Assembly: GCA_029212835.1 (NCBI GenBank)
Contig: JARGPE010000013.1
Coordinates: forward strand, 1-32,191
Source of the DNA: Alphaproteobacteria bacterium
Lineage (GTDB): Bacteria; Pseudomonadota; Alphaproteobacteria; UBA8366; Aestuariispiraceae
Direction: 5' to 3'
DNA length: 32,191 bases
Part shown: piece after piece, positions 1 through 9,036 of the stretch
How the letters are laid out: the number at the start of each line of letters is the position of its first letter
Position numbering within the stretch: the first letter of the stretch is position 1
Notes under the pieces: generated by a model
What the model saw: the letters and a program-made list of their open reading frames with translations, nothing else
The model's database searches: none
What the model was told of the DNA's origin: nothing
Made by a program: the position numbers and the translations under genes

Positions 1-72
1 GTTATTCATCAGGTCTGAGGCGCGGTGGCGGCATCAATTTTGGCCTGTAGGAAATCAAAGGGATGAAACACG

Positions 73-648
73 ATGAACAATAAGTTATTTGCGATGATGG
101 TGGCACTTTGCACCTTCGCCTTTGCCGGAAACAGCATGGCGAATGATTTTGAAGTGCAATTGAAGAAGTTCTTAGATGAAGCAACCTGGATTCAGGACCC
201 AGCAGTGGTTTCGGCCATTGAAGCGCAGAATGTTGAGCACGCGAGCCTGTCCGATGCGGATGTGGATGCGATGGACAAGCAATGGCGGGCCGAAAAGGAT
301 GCCGGGTCAGGTCCAATGATCGACAAGGTTCTGAGCAACGATCTTTCTGTCTGGTTGAAAAAGATTAAAGCTGACAGCAATGGCTTGATTGGTGAAGTTT
401 TTGTGATGGACAATAAGGGCCTCAATGTTGGCCAAAGCGATCCAACGAGCGATTATTGGCAGGGCGATGAAGCGAAATTTCAAAAGAGTTTCGGCGCTGG
501 GCCAGGCGGCATGTTGATTGATGATGTTGAATTCGATGATTCGGCAAACAGCTTCGTCAGCCAAGTCAGCCACACCATTGTCGACGCCTCTGGTGCCGCC
601 ATTGGCGCTGTGACGATTGGCGTGAATGTTGAAGAGCTTCCTCAGTAA
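73..648 (+). CDS. Periplasmic Cache/PDC-like sensor-domain protein with signal peptide
   Basis: N-terminal signal peptide (MNNKLFAMMVALCTFAFAGNSMA); 'VFVMDNKGLNVGQSDPTSDYWQGDEAKFQKSF...SHTIVDASGAAIGAVTIGVNVEEL' is typical of PDC/Cache folds; followed by a terminator hairpin. Confidence 0.7.
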   Translation: MNNKLFAMMVALCTFAFAGNSMANDFEVQLKKFLDEATWIQDPAVVSAIEAQNVEHASLSDADVDAMDKQWRAEKDAGSGPMIDKVLSNDLSVWLKKIKADSNGLIGEVFVMDNKGLNVGQSDPTSDYWQGDEAKFQKSFGAGPGGMLIDDVEFDDSANSFVSQVSHTIVDASGAAIGAVTIGVNVEELPQ

Positions 649-672
649 TCCAGTAAAGTTTCGCCTGTATAT

Positions 673-704
673 GTGCCGGCCTTCCGTTGGAGGCCGGCAC
701 TTTT
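673..704 (+). terminator. Rho-independent terminator of the Cache-protein gene
   Basis: Perfect 10-bp stem GTGCCGGCCT/AGGCCGGCAC (673-682/691-700) followed by TTTT. Confidence 0.8.
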
Positions 705-804
705 ATGTTTCCGGCCCCCTGCGATAAAAAGACCCTTGTCGATAACCGCGCTTTCCCAGACACTTTAGTAAAAGACGTCAAAGCAATTTTTGGGGAGCGA
801 CATC

Positions 805-2706
805 ATGAGCCAATTGGATGAAATCTATCACCGCAGCCTGACCGAGCCAGAGGCTTTCTGGGCCGAGGCAGCATCCGCTATTGATTGGATCAAACCCTGG
901 GACTCGGTTCTAGACAGCAGCCGTGCGCCTCATTTTTATAGTTGGTTCGCGGGGGCCCAGTGCAATACCTGCTATAATGCTGTGGATCGACATGCCGATG
1001 GTGGGCGGGGTGATCAGGCCGCGATTATTTATGATAGCCCGATAACCGGGCGTACAAAGACGGTTACCTATTCCGAACTGAAAGATCAGGTCGCGCGCTG
1101 TGCAGGTGCGATGTCTGACCTGGGTGTGGTAAAGGGTGATCGCGTCATCATTTATATGCCAATGATTATTGAAGCCGCTGTTGCGATGCTGGCCTGTGCC
1201 CGGATCGGTGCCGTCCATTCGGTGGTATTTGGTGGGTTCGCCTCCAATGAACTGGCAACCCGCATCAAAGATTGCCGTCCAAAGGCTATTCTGACTGCAA
1301 GCTGCGGGTTGGAGCCTGGGCGCATCATTGCTTATCAGAAACTGATCGAAGGGGCCTTGGCCCTGGCGCCAGAAATCGTTGAATCTGTTCTGGTCTTTAA
1401 ACGCGACGAGGCTCCTTGGGAGCTGAAAGCTGGGCGCGATCATGACTGGGATCAGGCTTTGGCCGCAGCGACCCCCGCAGCATGTGTGCCGGTGGCGGCG
1501 ACCGATCCGCTGTATATCCTCTATACATCCGGCACAACGGGTCAGCCTAAGGGCGTGGTGCGGGACAATGGCGGTCACATGGTTGCCCTGAAATGGTCCA
1601 TGAAGGCGGTCTATGGTGTTGATCCGGGAGAAGTTTTCTGGGCTGGCTCGGATGTCGGATGGGTCGTTGGGCATTCCTACATTGTTTATGGCCCGCTGCT
1701 GCATGGCTGCACATCGATCCTGTTTGAAGGAAAACCGGTGGGGACCCCGGATGCGGGAACCTTCTGGCGGGTCATCGCGGATCATGGCGTGACAACCTTC
1801 TTCACAGCGCCCACGGCGTTCCGCGCGATCAAGAAGGAAGACCCGACAGGCGCGTTGATTGGCAAGTACGATCTGTCCAAGTTTCGTGCCTTGTTCCTGG
1901 CAGGAGAGCGGTGTGATACCGACACGCTGGCCTGGGCACAGGAAAAACTGAAAGTGCCGGTGATTGATCACTGGTGGCAGACGGAAACCGGTTGGCCGGT
2001 TGCGGCAAACTGCATGGGTCTGACCCCTTTGCCTGTGAAACCGGGGTCTCCAACGCGCGCTGTTGCGGGCTATGATGTGCAGGTCATTGATGATGCACTG
2101 AACGAAGTGCCACGCGGCGAGATGGGGGCGATTTGTATCAAATTGCCGCTGCCCCCAGGCTGTCTGCCGACATTGTGGAATGCAGATCAACGCTATATCG
2201 ACAGCTACCTTGTCGATTATCCGGGATTCTATAAGACGGGTGATGCCGGATATATGGATGAAGACGGGTATCTTTATATCATGTCGCGCATCGATGACGT
2301 GATTAATGTCGCGGGCCATCGCCTATCGACCGGCGCGATGGAGGAGATTTTGTCTTGTCATCCCGATGTGGCGGAATGTGCCGTAATTGGTGCGGCTGAT
2401 GCAATGAAGGGCCAGTTACCAGTTGGCTTTCTGGTGCTGAAATCCGGCGTGACCCGAAGCGAGGCCGACATTGTCAAAGATGTCATCGCCATGGTTCGGG
2501 ATCAGATAGGCCCGGTTGCCGCCTTTAAGACGGCAACCATTGTGAAACGGTTGCCGAAAACGCGGTCTGGTAAGATTTTGCGTCGCTCCATGGCGTCTCT
2601 GGCGGATGGGTTGGAAACGAAAGCCCCGGCGACGATTGATGATCCGGCAATACTGGATGAAATCTCAGAGAGCTTGAGCCGGATCGGGTATCCGTCGAAA
2701 GGTTAG
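805..2706 (+). CDS. prpE: Propionyl-CoA/acetyl-CoA synthetase family acyl-CoA ligase (PrpE-like)
   Basis: AMP-binding motif YTSGTTGQPKGVVRDNGGH, WWQTETGWP and C-terminal LPKTRSGKILRR; ATG at 805 preceded by GGGGAG (the ORF track starts at an upstream TTG). Confidence 0.8.
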   Translation: MSQLDEIYHRSLTEPEAFWAEAASAIDWIKPWDSVLDSSRAPHFYSWFAGAQCNTCYNAVDRHADGGRGDQAAIIYDSPITGRTKTVTYSELKDQVARCAGAMSDLGVVKGDRVIIYMPMIIEAAVAMLACARIGAVHSVVFGGFASNELATRIKDCRPKAILTASCGLEPGRIIAYQKLIEGALALAPEIVESVLVFKRDEAPWELKAGRDHDWDQALAAATPAACVPVAATDPLYILYTSGTTGQPKGVVRDNGGHMVALKWSMKAVYGVDPGEVFWAGSDVGWVVGHSYIVYGPLLHGCTSILFEGKPVGTPDAGTFWRVIADHGVTTFFTAPTAFRAIKKEDPTGALIGKYDLSKFRALFLAGERCDTDTLAWAQEKLKVPVIDHWWQTETGWPVAANCMGLTPLPVKPGSPTRAVAGYDVQVIDDALNEVPRGEMGAICIKLPLPPGCLPTLWNADQRYIDSYLVDYPGFYKTGDAGYMDEDGYLYIMSRIDDVINVAGHRLSTGAMEEILSCHPDVAECAVIGAADAMKGQLPVGFLVLKSGVTRSEADIVKDVIAMVRDQIGPVAAFKTATIVKRLPKTRSGKILRRSMASLADGLETKAPATIDDPAILDEISESLSRIGYPSKG

Positions 2707-2713
2707 GGATAAA

Positions 2714-3754
2714 TTACAGAGTGACATATCCGGCATAGAGGAAGCCAACGCTGATCGTGTTGACCAGCGCCTTGACCGCAATTGCGGCGGGGATGCAGGT
2801 CACACCGCCTGCTACCATAAAGGCCAGGGCTGCGCCGGGCTGTAACCCGATATCCATTAAGCCACGCACCAGCGGGATGGCGGCATAGCCATTCAGATAG
2901 GCGGGCACACCGACCGCGGCGGCGGCGGGCACGGCCCAGTCCCCCAAAGTTGTCAATTGGGCGGCAACCTGATCCAGCGGAACCCAAGACACCATCATCG
3001 CCTCTAACAGGAAGGCGAGGCTGAGCCAGCGGGTCAAGAACCAGCCCATCGTGCCGATTTCGCCGACAAAACTGGCGCGACGGTCTGTTTCTTTCCAGAA
3101 GGTCCAAACGGGCTTGCCCTTGGGCAGGTTTGGCGTACCGCAAGTGGATGTTCCACAGGATGGCTTTGCCCGGGCGAGCAGAACGTCGCTCAGATAGCCT
3201 GCCCGCTGTAACAGCATGACGGTGCCGCCCCCCAACAATCCAATGGCAATGGCGGCTATAGTTTTAGCGATCGCCATTTCTAATCCCAGAACGCCCCAGG
3301 TTAGAACCATCATTTCCGGATCAATAATGGGAGAGGCCAGCCAGAACGCCATGACCGGTGCCAAAGGCACGCCTGCCGTGAGCAGGGCCGCAATCAAGGG
3401 TACGACGCCACAGGAGCAGAAGGGTGATAATGCGCCAAACACAGCAGCAGTTAGCACGGCTTTTTCCTGGCGCCCGGACAGCGCGCGGGCAATCAATTGG
3501 TCGGCGCCGCTGGCCTTGATATAGGCAGCCAGCAGAACGCTGGCCAGAATGAAAATGCCGGTATGCAGCAGGCTGTCGCCCATTGTTCCAGCAAAATCCA
3601 AGGCCTGGCGGCCGCTTGAAAGAATCGCTGTTCCGATCAAAAGGATCAGAATGCTCCAAACCACCCGATCCCGTGGCAGGGATTTAACCCATAGAACGAT
3701 ATTTCCAGAAATATCGAATTTATGAGACATCGGATCTAAACTTTGATCGGCCAT
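2714..3754 (-). CDS. Permease of the PF03773 type (ArsP / SO_0444-like heavy-metal or metalloid efflux)
   Basis: Polytopic membrane protein with PFCSCGVVPLIAALLTAGVPLAPVMAFWLASPIIDPEM motif and a cytosolic Cys cluster (KPSCGTSTCGTPN); AAAGGA Shine-Dalgarno upstream; adjacent to an ArsR-family gene. Confidence 0.75.
   Translation of the reverse strand: MADQSLDPMSHKFDISGNIVLWVKSLPRDRVVWSILILLIGTAILSSGRQALDFAGTMGDSLLHTGIFILASVLLAAYIKASGADQLIARALSGRQEKAVLTAAVFGALSPFCSCGVVPLIAALLTAGVPLAPVMAFWLASPIIDPEMMVLTWGVLGLEMAIAKTIAAIAIGLLGGGTVMLLQRAGYLSDVLLARAKPSCGTSTCGTPNLPKGKPVWTFWKETDRRASFVGEIGTMGWFLTRWLSLAFLLEAMMVSWVPLDQVAAQLTTLGDWAVPAAAAVGVPAYLNGYAAIPLVRGLMDIGLQPGAALAFMVAGGVTCIPAAIAVKALVNTISVGFLYAGYVTL
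3697..3716. promoter_or_regulatory. Candidate second ArsR operator inside the permease coding region
   Basis: Perfect 9-bp inverted repeat CGATATTTC-CA-GAAATATCG; 17/20 identical to 4148-4167. Confidence 0.45.
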
Positions 3755-3775
3755 CGCTGGAATCCTTTTAGGAGG

Positions 3776-4111
3776 TTAAGCGGTTAATTTATGGGCGCTG
3801 TGAGGGATCTTGGGCGCGCTACTACTATCGACGCAGCATTCTTCGGTCAGGAAGGTCAGCAACCAATTCATGGTACGATAATCCGCCCGGCAGGTATGCG
3901 TTGTGCCTTCACGATGACGTGACACCAATCCCACCAGTTCCAGATGCTTCAAATGATGCGACAGGGTGGAGGCAGGGATAGACAGGCTGGCCTGAATCTC
4001 ACCAACGCTTTTCCCAGTCTCTCCAGCACGCACCAGCCCCCGAAACATCGCCACCCGCGGTGGGTTTCCTAAGACCACTAAACACACTGCTGTTTCATCA
4101 AGATCGCTCAT
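3776..4111 (-). CDS. ArsR/SmtB-family metalloregulator
   Basis: Winged-helix ArsR signature (IQASLSIPASTLSHHLKHLELVGLVSRHREGTTHTCRADY) with C-terminal vicinal Cys pair EECCVD; likely start at MSDLDETAVC (upstream alternatives in the ORF track extend to 4147). Confidence 0.8.
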   Translation of the reverse strand: MSDLDETAVCLVVLGNPPRVAMFRGLVRAGETGKSVGEIQASLSIPASTLSHHLKHLELVGLVSRHREGTTHTCRADYRTMNWLLTFLTEECCVDSSSAPKIPHSAHKLTA

Positions 4112-4147
4112 GGAGTTGACCATAGATCGAGATTTAAAGCGAGTCAA

Positions 4148-4172
4148 CGGTATTTCTAGAATTATCGAAATA
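4148..4172. promoter_or_regulatory. Candidate ArsR operator in the arsR promoter region
   Basis: Imperfect dyad CGGTATTTC-TA-GAATTATCG, overlapping TATTTC...GAAATA; located upstream of the arsR start and nearly identical to a second site at 3697-3716. Confidence 0.55.
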
Positions 4173-4252
4173 AAGAAACGACCTTGCTTTCTTTTGCTGG
4201 CCGTCTTAGCTCAGAAGGTGACTATGTGATCATACGGAGACCGAGTTTCATC

Positions 4253-4498
4253 ATGGCGCAATTGCCAAATATTCCATCTCCCTGTGTTGGGGTATGCGTC
4301 ATGCACCCAACCACCAGCCTGTGCCAGGGCTGTATGCGCACCTTGGGTGAGATTGTGGAATGGTCCCGTGCGTCCAACGAGCGTCGCTATGAAATTGTAT
4401 TGGAACTGAAGCAACGGCGCATCGCCTCTGGCCGGGTGTCGGAAAGCGATTTGCGCCCACGCCGCCGTCGGTCAACCACGCCGCCCAATGCAGGCTAG
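4253..4498 (+). CDS. DUF1289 domain-containing protein
   Basis: SPCVGVCVMHPTTSLCQGCMRTLGEIVEWSRASNERR is the DUF1289 Cys signature; ATG at 4253 preferred. Confidence 0.8.
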   Translation: MAQLPNIPSPCVGVCVMHPTTSLCQGCMRTLGEIVEWSRASNERRYEIVLELKQRRIASGRVSESDLRPRRRRSTTPPNAG

Positions 4499-5723
4499 CT
4501 CCGTCATGGGCGAGCCTCTTCCTGTTTCGACGAAAGACGCTCGGGCGCTTGTGCTTAATCTCCAGGGTTTGGGGCAATCTCATCGTCGCAGGCTGTCGGA
4601 TGGGGAATTACTGGACCTGATCCGTCAGATGGGGTTCGTGCAGGTCGACAGCATCAATATGCTGGAGCGGGCGCATCAGATGATTCTGTCATCCCGAGCC
4701 ACCGGTTATCGGCCCAAGCAGCTGCAGCGTCTTTTGGAAAAGCAGGGGGCGTTGTTTGAGAACTGGACCCATGATGCTGCGATCATCCCGTCCGACTTCT
4801 TTCCTTATTGGATGCGCCGGTTTGAGAATCGCCGGGCGTCTCTGGCGGATCGCTACAGCCGTTGGCATGGCCCGGAATTCCTGAACGAAACTGCAAGCGT
4901 GATCGCCCATATCGAGGCGAATGGTCCAATCCTGTCTCGTGACTTATCACCAGACGAACGCAAAGGGCCGGGCGCCTGGTGGAACTGGCATCCCTCTAAG
5001 ACAGCCCTGGAGTATCTTTGGCGGACGGGTGCCTTGGCGGTGGCGAGACGGGAAGGGTTTCAGAAGGTCTATGACCTGACCCACCGTGTCATTCCCGAAC
5101 CACACCGGGAAACCCCGGCGGAGCATGCGGATCTGGTCGACTGGTCCTGCCGCAGTGCGTTGGAGAGATTGGGCTTCGGCACAGCGGGAGAGATTGCTGG
5201 TTTCTGGGATCATATCACGGCGGATGAGGCGAAGGCCTGGTGTGAGGAGAATCTTGGTAGGGCCGTTATTCAGGCCAGTGTGGACCAGACGACGGGACGC
5301 CCCCGGTTGCTCTATGCCAGACCAGATTTGGAAACCGCATTGAATCAGATTGAACAGCCGCCGCCCGGCCTGCGTATTTTAAACCCTTTTGATCCTGTCT
5401 TGCGGGATCGCAAGCGGTTGCAGGGCCTGTTCGGGTTTTCCTATCGCATTGAAGTTTTCGTGCCGGCCCCTCAGCGGACCTACGGCTATTACGTTTTTCC
5501 TATATTGGAAGGGGATCGCCTGATCGGCCGTATCGATATGAAAGCGGACCGACCGTCAGACGCCCTGCAAATCACAGCAGTGTGGCCTGAACCGGATATA
5601 TCCTTCGGGAAGGGTCGGATGAAACGCCTGGAAGGGGAGTTGGACCGCCAACGGCGCTTCGGCGGCCTGTCGACACTTCGCTTTGAAGATGGTTGGCTGC
5701 GTGCGCCAGTTGTGTCGGGATAA
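4488..5723 (+). CDS. YcaQ-like winged-helix DNA glycosylase family protein
   Basis: N-terminal 'LNLQGLGQ...LLDLIRQMGFVQVDSINMLERAHQMILSSRATGY' and 'LFENWTHDAAIIP' typical of the YcaQ/AlkX family; overlaps the DUF1289 gene end (a downstream start is possible). Confidence 0.75.
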   Translation: MQASSVMGEPLPVSTKDARALVLNLQGLGQSHRRRLSDGELLDLIRQMGFVQVDSINMLERAHQMILSSRATGYRPKQLQRLLEKQGALFENWTHDAAIIPSDFFPYWMRRFENRRASLADRYSRWHGPEFLNETASVIAHIEANGPILSRDLSPDERKGPGAWWNWHPSKTALEYLWRTGALAVARREGFQKVYDLTHRVIPEPHRETPAEHADLVDWSCRSALERLGFGTAGEIAGFWDHITADEAKAWCEENLGRAVIQASVDQTTGRPRLLYARPDLETALNQIEQPPPGLRILNPFDPVLRDRKRLQGLFGFSYRIEVFVPAPQRTYGYYVFPILEGDRLIGRIDMKADRPSDALQITAVWPEPDISFGKGRMKRLEGELDRQRRFGGLSTLRFEDGWLRAPVVSG

Positions 5724-5756
5724 GATAATCCCAGACAGGTGCCTTGGCGATTTTGA

Positions 5757-6689
5757 TTACACACGCCCGCGTAATTTGGGCGTTTTAACCGGGCGTACCT
5801 TTGCCACGCGGGTTTCGCGATGAACAATGTAAATCCCGCTGGCAATGACGATGCCCGCCCCGATGAACACCCTAAGCACGGGGATTTCGCCCCAAATCCA
5901 ATAAGCCGTTAGGGTAGTCCAGAAGATCGCCAGATAATCCAGTGGTGCCAGGATTGCCACTTCTGCATGACGGAAAGAAAGTGTCATCAAGAATTGGGCT
6001 GCCGCCCCGACCAAGCCGACACTGATCAGCAATGCCCAATCAAGCGGGGCAACCGGCGTAACCCAACCATCGACATAGACCCAGATGCTGCCAAAAATGG
6101 TTCCGGCCGTTGTGAACCAGAATGTAATGCTGATTGTTTGTTCAGTCGCGGAGAGCTTGCGTATCAGGATCATGGCCAGGGCCATGCAGGCAGCGGCGGC
6201 GAGGGCGGCAATCGCGGCCCAATCGAAAACACCGCTGCTAGGGTTCACGACAATCAAGACACCCGTAAACCCCACAAGAACAGCGGCCCAACGACGGATT
6301 CCCACACGTTCTTTCAAAAGGGGAACGGACAGGGCTGTCATAATAATAGGTGCGGCAAATAGAATAGCCACGGCATCCGCTAGTCGCATTTGACTGTAGG
6401 CCCAAAAGCACAAACTCATCGCGCTCAGGCCGATGATTGAGCGCATGAGGTGTACTAAGGGGGCCGATGTCTTGAGGATGGAGATCCCACCCTTCATGGC
6501 AACGACGACAAAAAGAGCGGGTAGGGCGACTGCACAGCGAAAGAAAACGATTTGGGATGTGGGATAGCCATCCCCCAACCATTTTACAGTCGTGTCCATG
6601 ATGGCAAAAAGAAATACCGCCAGACACATTGCCAGAATCCCCAGCCCGCGCTGGGGAATATACGGAATGCTGACTGGCGCGGAGTTCAC
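5757..6689 (-). CDS. DMT/EamA-family transporter
   Basis: Ten-helix EamA pattern (AVFLFAIMDTTVKWLGDGYPTSQIVFFRCAVALP); GTG start overlaps the proC stop. Confidence 0.8.
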   Translation of the reverse strand: MNSAPVSIPYIPQRGLGILAMCLAVFLFAIMDTTVKWLGDGYPTSQIVFFRCAVALPALFVVVAMKGGISILKTSAPLVHLMRSIIGLSAMSLCFWAYSQMRLADAVAILFAAPIIMTALSVPLLKERVGIRRWAAVLVGFTGVLIVVNPSSGVFDWAAIAALAAAACMALAMILIRKLSATEQTISITFWFTTAGTIFGSIWVYVDGWVTPVAPLDWALLISVGLVGAAAQFLMTLSFRHAEVAILAPLDYLAIFWTTLTAYWIWGEIPVLRVFIGAGIVIASGIYIVHRETRVAKVRPVKTPKLRGRV

Positions 6690-7525
6690 GACGTAGCGCC
6701 TAATTCCTTGGACCGACGGGTGGCTGCTGCAATTGCCTCTACCATCAAACGCTCCAGACCGTCTGTCTCCCGCATCAGGACTTTGAGTGCTTCCAAGGTT
6801 GTGCCACCAGGGCTGGTGACATTCTCTCGCAGGGTTGACGGGGGTGTATCACCGCTGGCAAGCGCCAGTTGACCGGCCCCGGCAACCGTAACCAGGGCCA
6901 GTCGGGCAGCAAGATCTTCTGGTAACCCTGCAGCCGTTCCAGCCTTGGCCATGCATTCCATCAACAGGAAGGTATAAGCAGGCCCGCCGCCGCTCAGTGC
7001 GGTTACGGCATCAATCAGGGATTCATCCTGAACCGTTGCGGCCTCTCCCACGGCTCGCAGTAGGGCTTCAGCCAAGGTGGCTTGGGCATCGCTTGCAATC
7101 GCATTCGGACAGGCAACAGTGATGCCTTGACCGATTGCGGCTGGCGTATTCGGCATGGCACGAATAATTGCGGCTGTGTCGCCCAAGTGAGACTCGAAAT
7201 AGCGGATGGTTTTGCCGGCCGCGATGGAAACAAACAGACAGTTTGGTCCTGAAAAACGTCGATAATCGGCTAAGAGAGCATCCATTTGCTGTGGTTTCAC
7301 AGCCAGAATGATGACTTCCGGGTTCAGGTCGTCGGGCACATCAGCGGCACTTGCAACAACGGTGACACCCGCACGATCCTTGAAAGCGTCGCCGCCAACC
7401 GGGTCAACGACGGTCACGCTCGCAGCGACAATGCCTGACTTCAGCCAGCCGTCCAGCATCGCCCCACCCATTTTTCCACATCCGATGAGCAAGAGTGGTC
7501 TTACAAGCTTTTCGGCCATAGTCAT
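6686..7525 (-). CDS. proC: Pyrroline-5-carboxylate reductase
   Basis: N-terminal LLIGCGKMGGAMLDGWL Rossmann motif; RAMPNTPAAIGQG; ALSGGGPAYTFLLMECMAKAG; VTSPGGTTLEALKVL. Confidence 0.93.
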   Translation of the reverse strand: MTMAEKLVRPLLLIGCGKMGGAMLDGWLKSGIVAASVTVVDPVGGDAFKDRAGVTVVASAADVPDDLNPEVIILAVKPQQMDALLADYRRFSGPNCLFVSIAAGKTIRYFESHLGDTAAIIRAMPNTPAAIGQGITVACPNAIASDAQATLAEALLRAVGEAATVQDESLIDAVTALSGGGPAYTFLLMECMAKAGTAAGLPEDLAARLALVTVAGAGQLALASGDTPPSTLRENVTSPGGTTLEALKVLMRETDGLERLMVEAIAAATRRSKELGATS

Positions 7526-7551
7526 CCCTTTCTGACTGGGCAGGATTAATA

Positions 7552-7962
7552 TCAGCGGTTACTCATCCGCTGAAACAGTTCTTCCGCATCTTTCACCAAG
7601 CGCCCCTGGCGTTCGGCGATATCCATCACGCGGGCAATATCGCTGGCTGAGAAATTCACCTGCTCAGTTACTTGCATGAGTACGGAAGATTCGTTGGGGT
7701 GGAAATTGTCATCGACAAAAGCCATGGTTGCAAGCGTCAGGATTAAAACGATCCGCGAATGGGTATCGTCAAAGACGGAGACGTCGATCTCTCCAAACAC
7801 ATCTTGCGTCGGGGTTGAGACACTAGCCCCCAATTCAGCATGAAGCATTGAAAACAGGGCGTCTTCTTCAACAACGACTTTGGCATCAGCAATCATCATC
7901 CGTTTGGCGAGGGCCAATAGAACGGTTTTTTGCCGCAAGCTGAGTTTATCAAAAACAATCAT
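7552..7962 (-). CDS. TerB-like (tellurite-resistance-fold) protein of unknown function
   Basis: All-helical acidic protein (ALAKRMMIADAKVVVEEDALFSMLHAELG...FVDDNFHPNESSVLMQV); GGAGGG Shine-Dalgarno before MIVFDKL. Confidence 0.45.
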   Translation of the reverse strand: MIVFDKLSLRQKTVLLALAKRMMIADAKVVVEEDALFSMLHAELGASVSTPTQDVFGEIDVSVFDDTHSRIVLILTLATMAFVDDNFHPNESSVLMQVTEQVNFSASDIARVMDIAERQGRLVKDAEELFQRMSNR

Positions 7963-8068
7963 GTGAAGCCCTCCCTTAGCACCGGGACCGCGTCGAAACG
8001 TCAAGTCCAAGCGTATGGTATTCGCCACAGTGTTCAACAGTTGTCAAACCTGATCACATGATAAATGC

Positions 8069-8098
8069 ACTGCCAGATAGTGTCACCCATCTGGCAGT
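8069..8098 (-). terminator. Hairpin downstream of the YbjN-like gene (candidate terminator)
   Basis: Perfect 10-bp stem ACTGCCAGAT/ATCTGGCAGT with 10-nt loop, located 18 bp past the stop codon; no strong T-run. Confidence 0.45.
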
Positions 8099-8115
8099 AA
8101 AGTGAATGAAATTGC

Positions 8116-8619
8116 TTATGCTTCGCCTTGGCAATCAAGCAGGGCTGCTTGCACGGCTTCCTCTGGCTTGTAACCGCCCCACAGCAGAAATTGGAAGGCA
8201 GGATAAAAGCGTTCGCATTCGGCCAGGGCGATATCCATCAAGTCTTCTAGTTGCTCAACAGAAAAGCCGCCCATTCCACGGGTTGGGATGGTATGCCGAT
8301 AGGTCGGAGAACCGCTTTCGGAACACAGATCAAAATGACCCATCCACATTTTCTCATTGATCAGGGCCAGCAGCTCCACCACGCCCTTGCGGCGGTCGCC
8401 CGGGATCTTCAAATCAAATGTGCATGTGTAGTAAAAGGCATGCATATCTTCACGCCATACGAATAGCATCCGATAATCACACCAGCCGCCCGTTGTCTCG
8501 ACGATCAGTTCTTCATCGTCAGAGCGTTCAAACGGCCATTCATTGGCTTGAAACATCGCTTCAAGGATATCGAGCGGGTTAGCGAGTTGTCCGGAATGAT
8601 CGACCTGCAAACTGGTCAT
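8116..8619 (-). CDS. YbjN domain-containing protein
   Basis: ANPLDILEAMFQANEWPFERSDDEELIVETTGGWCDYRMLFVWREDMHAFYYTCTFDLKIP is typical of alphaproteobacterial YbjN-domain proteins; start at MTSLQVD. Confidence 0.75.
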   Translation of the reverse strand: MTSLQVDHSGQLANPLDILEAMFQANEWPFERSDDEELIVETTGGWCDYRMLFVWREDMHAFYYTCTFDLKIPGDRRKGVVELLALINEKMWMGHFDLCSESGSPTYRHTIPTRGMGGFSVEQLEDLMDIALAECERFYPAFQFLLWGGYKPEEAVQAALLDCQGEA

Positions 8620-9036
8620 TGGTTCTCTCCCCTTCGAAGGCTCGGAGGATGGGGAATGCCAATTTTGACAGTCATGACAGGGCATGAGACTCAAAACTCT
8701 GCTATCCGCAACCGTCCGTGCCGCGATCCGCGTTGATTTCCACCTCTCTCCAGAGTGTCCAGATGTCACATCAATATATAGGTATCTATGCGACATCTGG
8801 TGAGATCTAACGTTTCACCACACAAGAACTAGACTGCCATAGGGGGTTTCGCGGCGCAAAGACTTTTTAATAGAAAGTTTTATGTCAGCTGTTTTCCCGT
8901 ATGCAATGACTCGCCATTCTGTGAAAGCCCGAAGGATGAAATTCTCTCTTTTTGTGGGGCGATAGATGCTTTTAGAAATTGGATCAGTAGGCTAGCGTTC
9001 TGTCACAAAGATATTGCATGGGAGAAATAGGAAAAA

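Noticed and set aside
910-2319. Long minus-strand ORF (469 aa) opposite the acyl-CoA ligase
   Set aside because: Antisense shadow ORF of a clearly conserved coding sequence; composition (many H, R, Q, I) is typical of a reverse frame.
5764-5786. CGCCC...GGGCG-TTTT hairpin as terminator for the YcaQ-like gene
   Set aside because: Only a 5-bp stem with a 9-nt loop and lies in the coding end of the convergent transporter; too weak to call.
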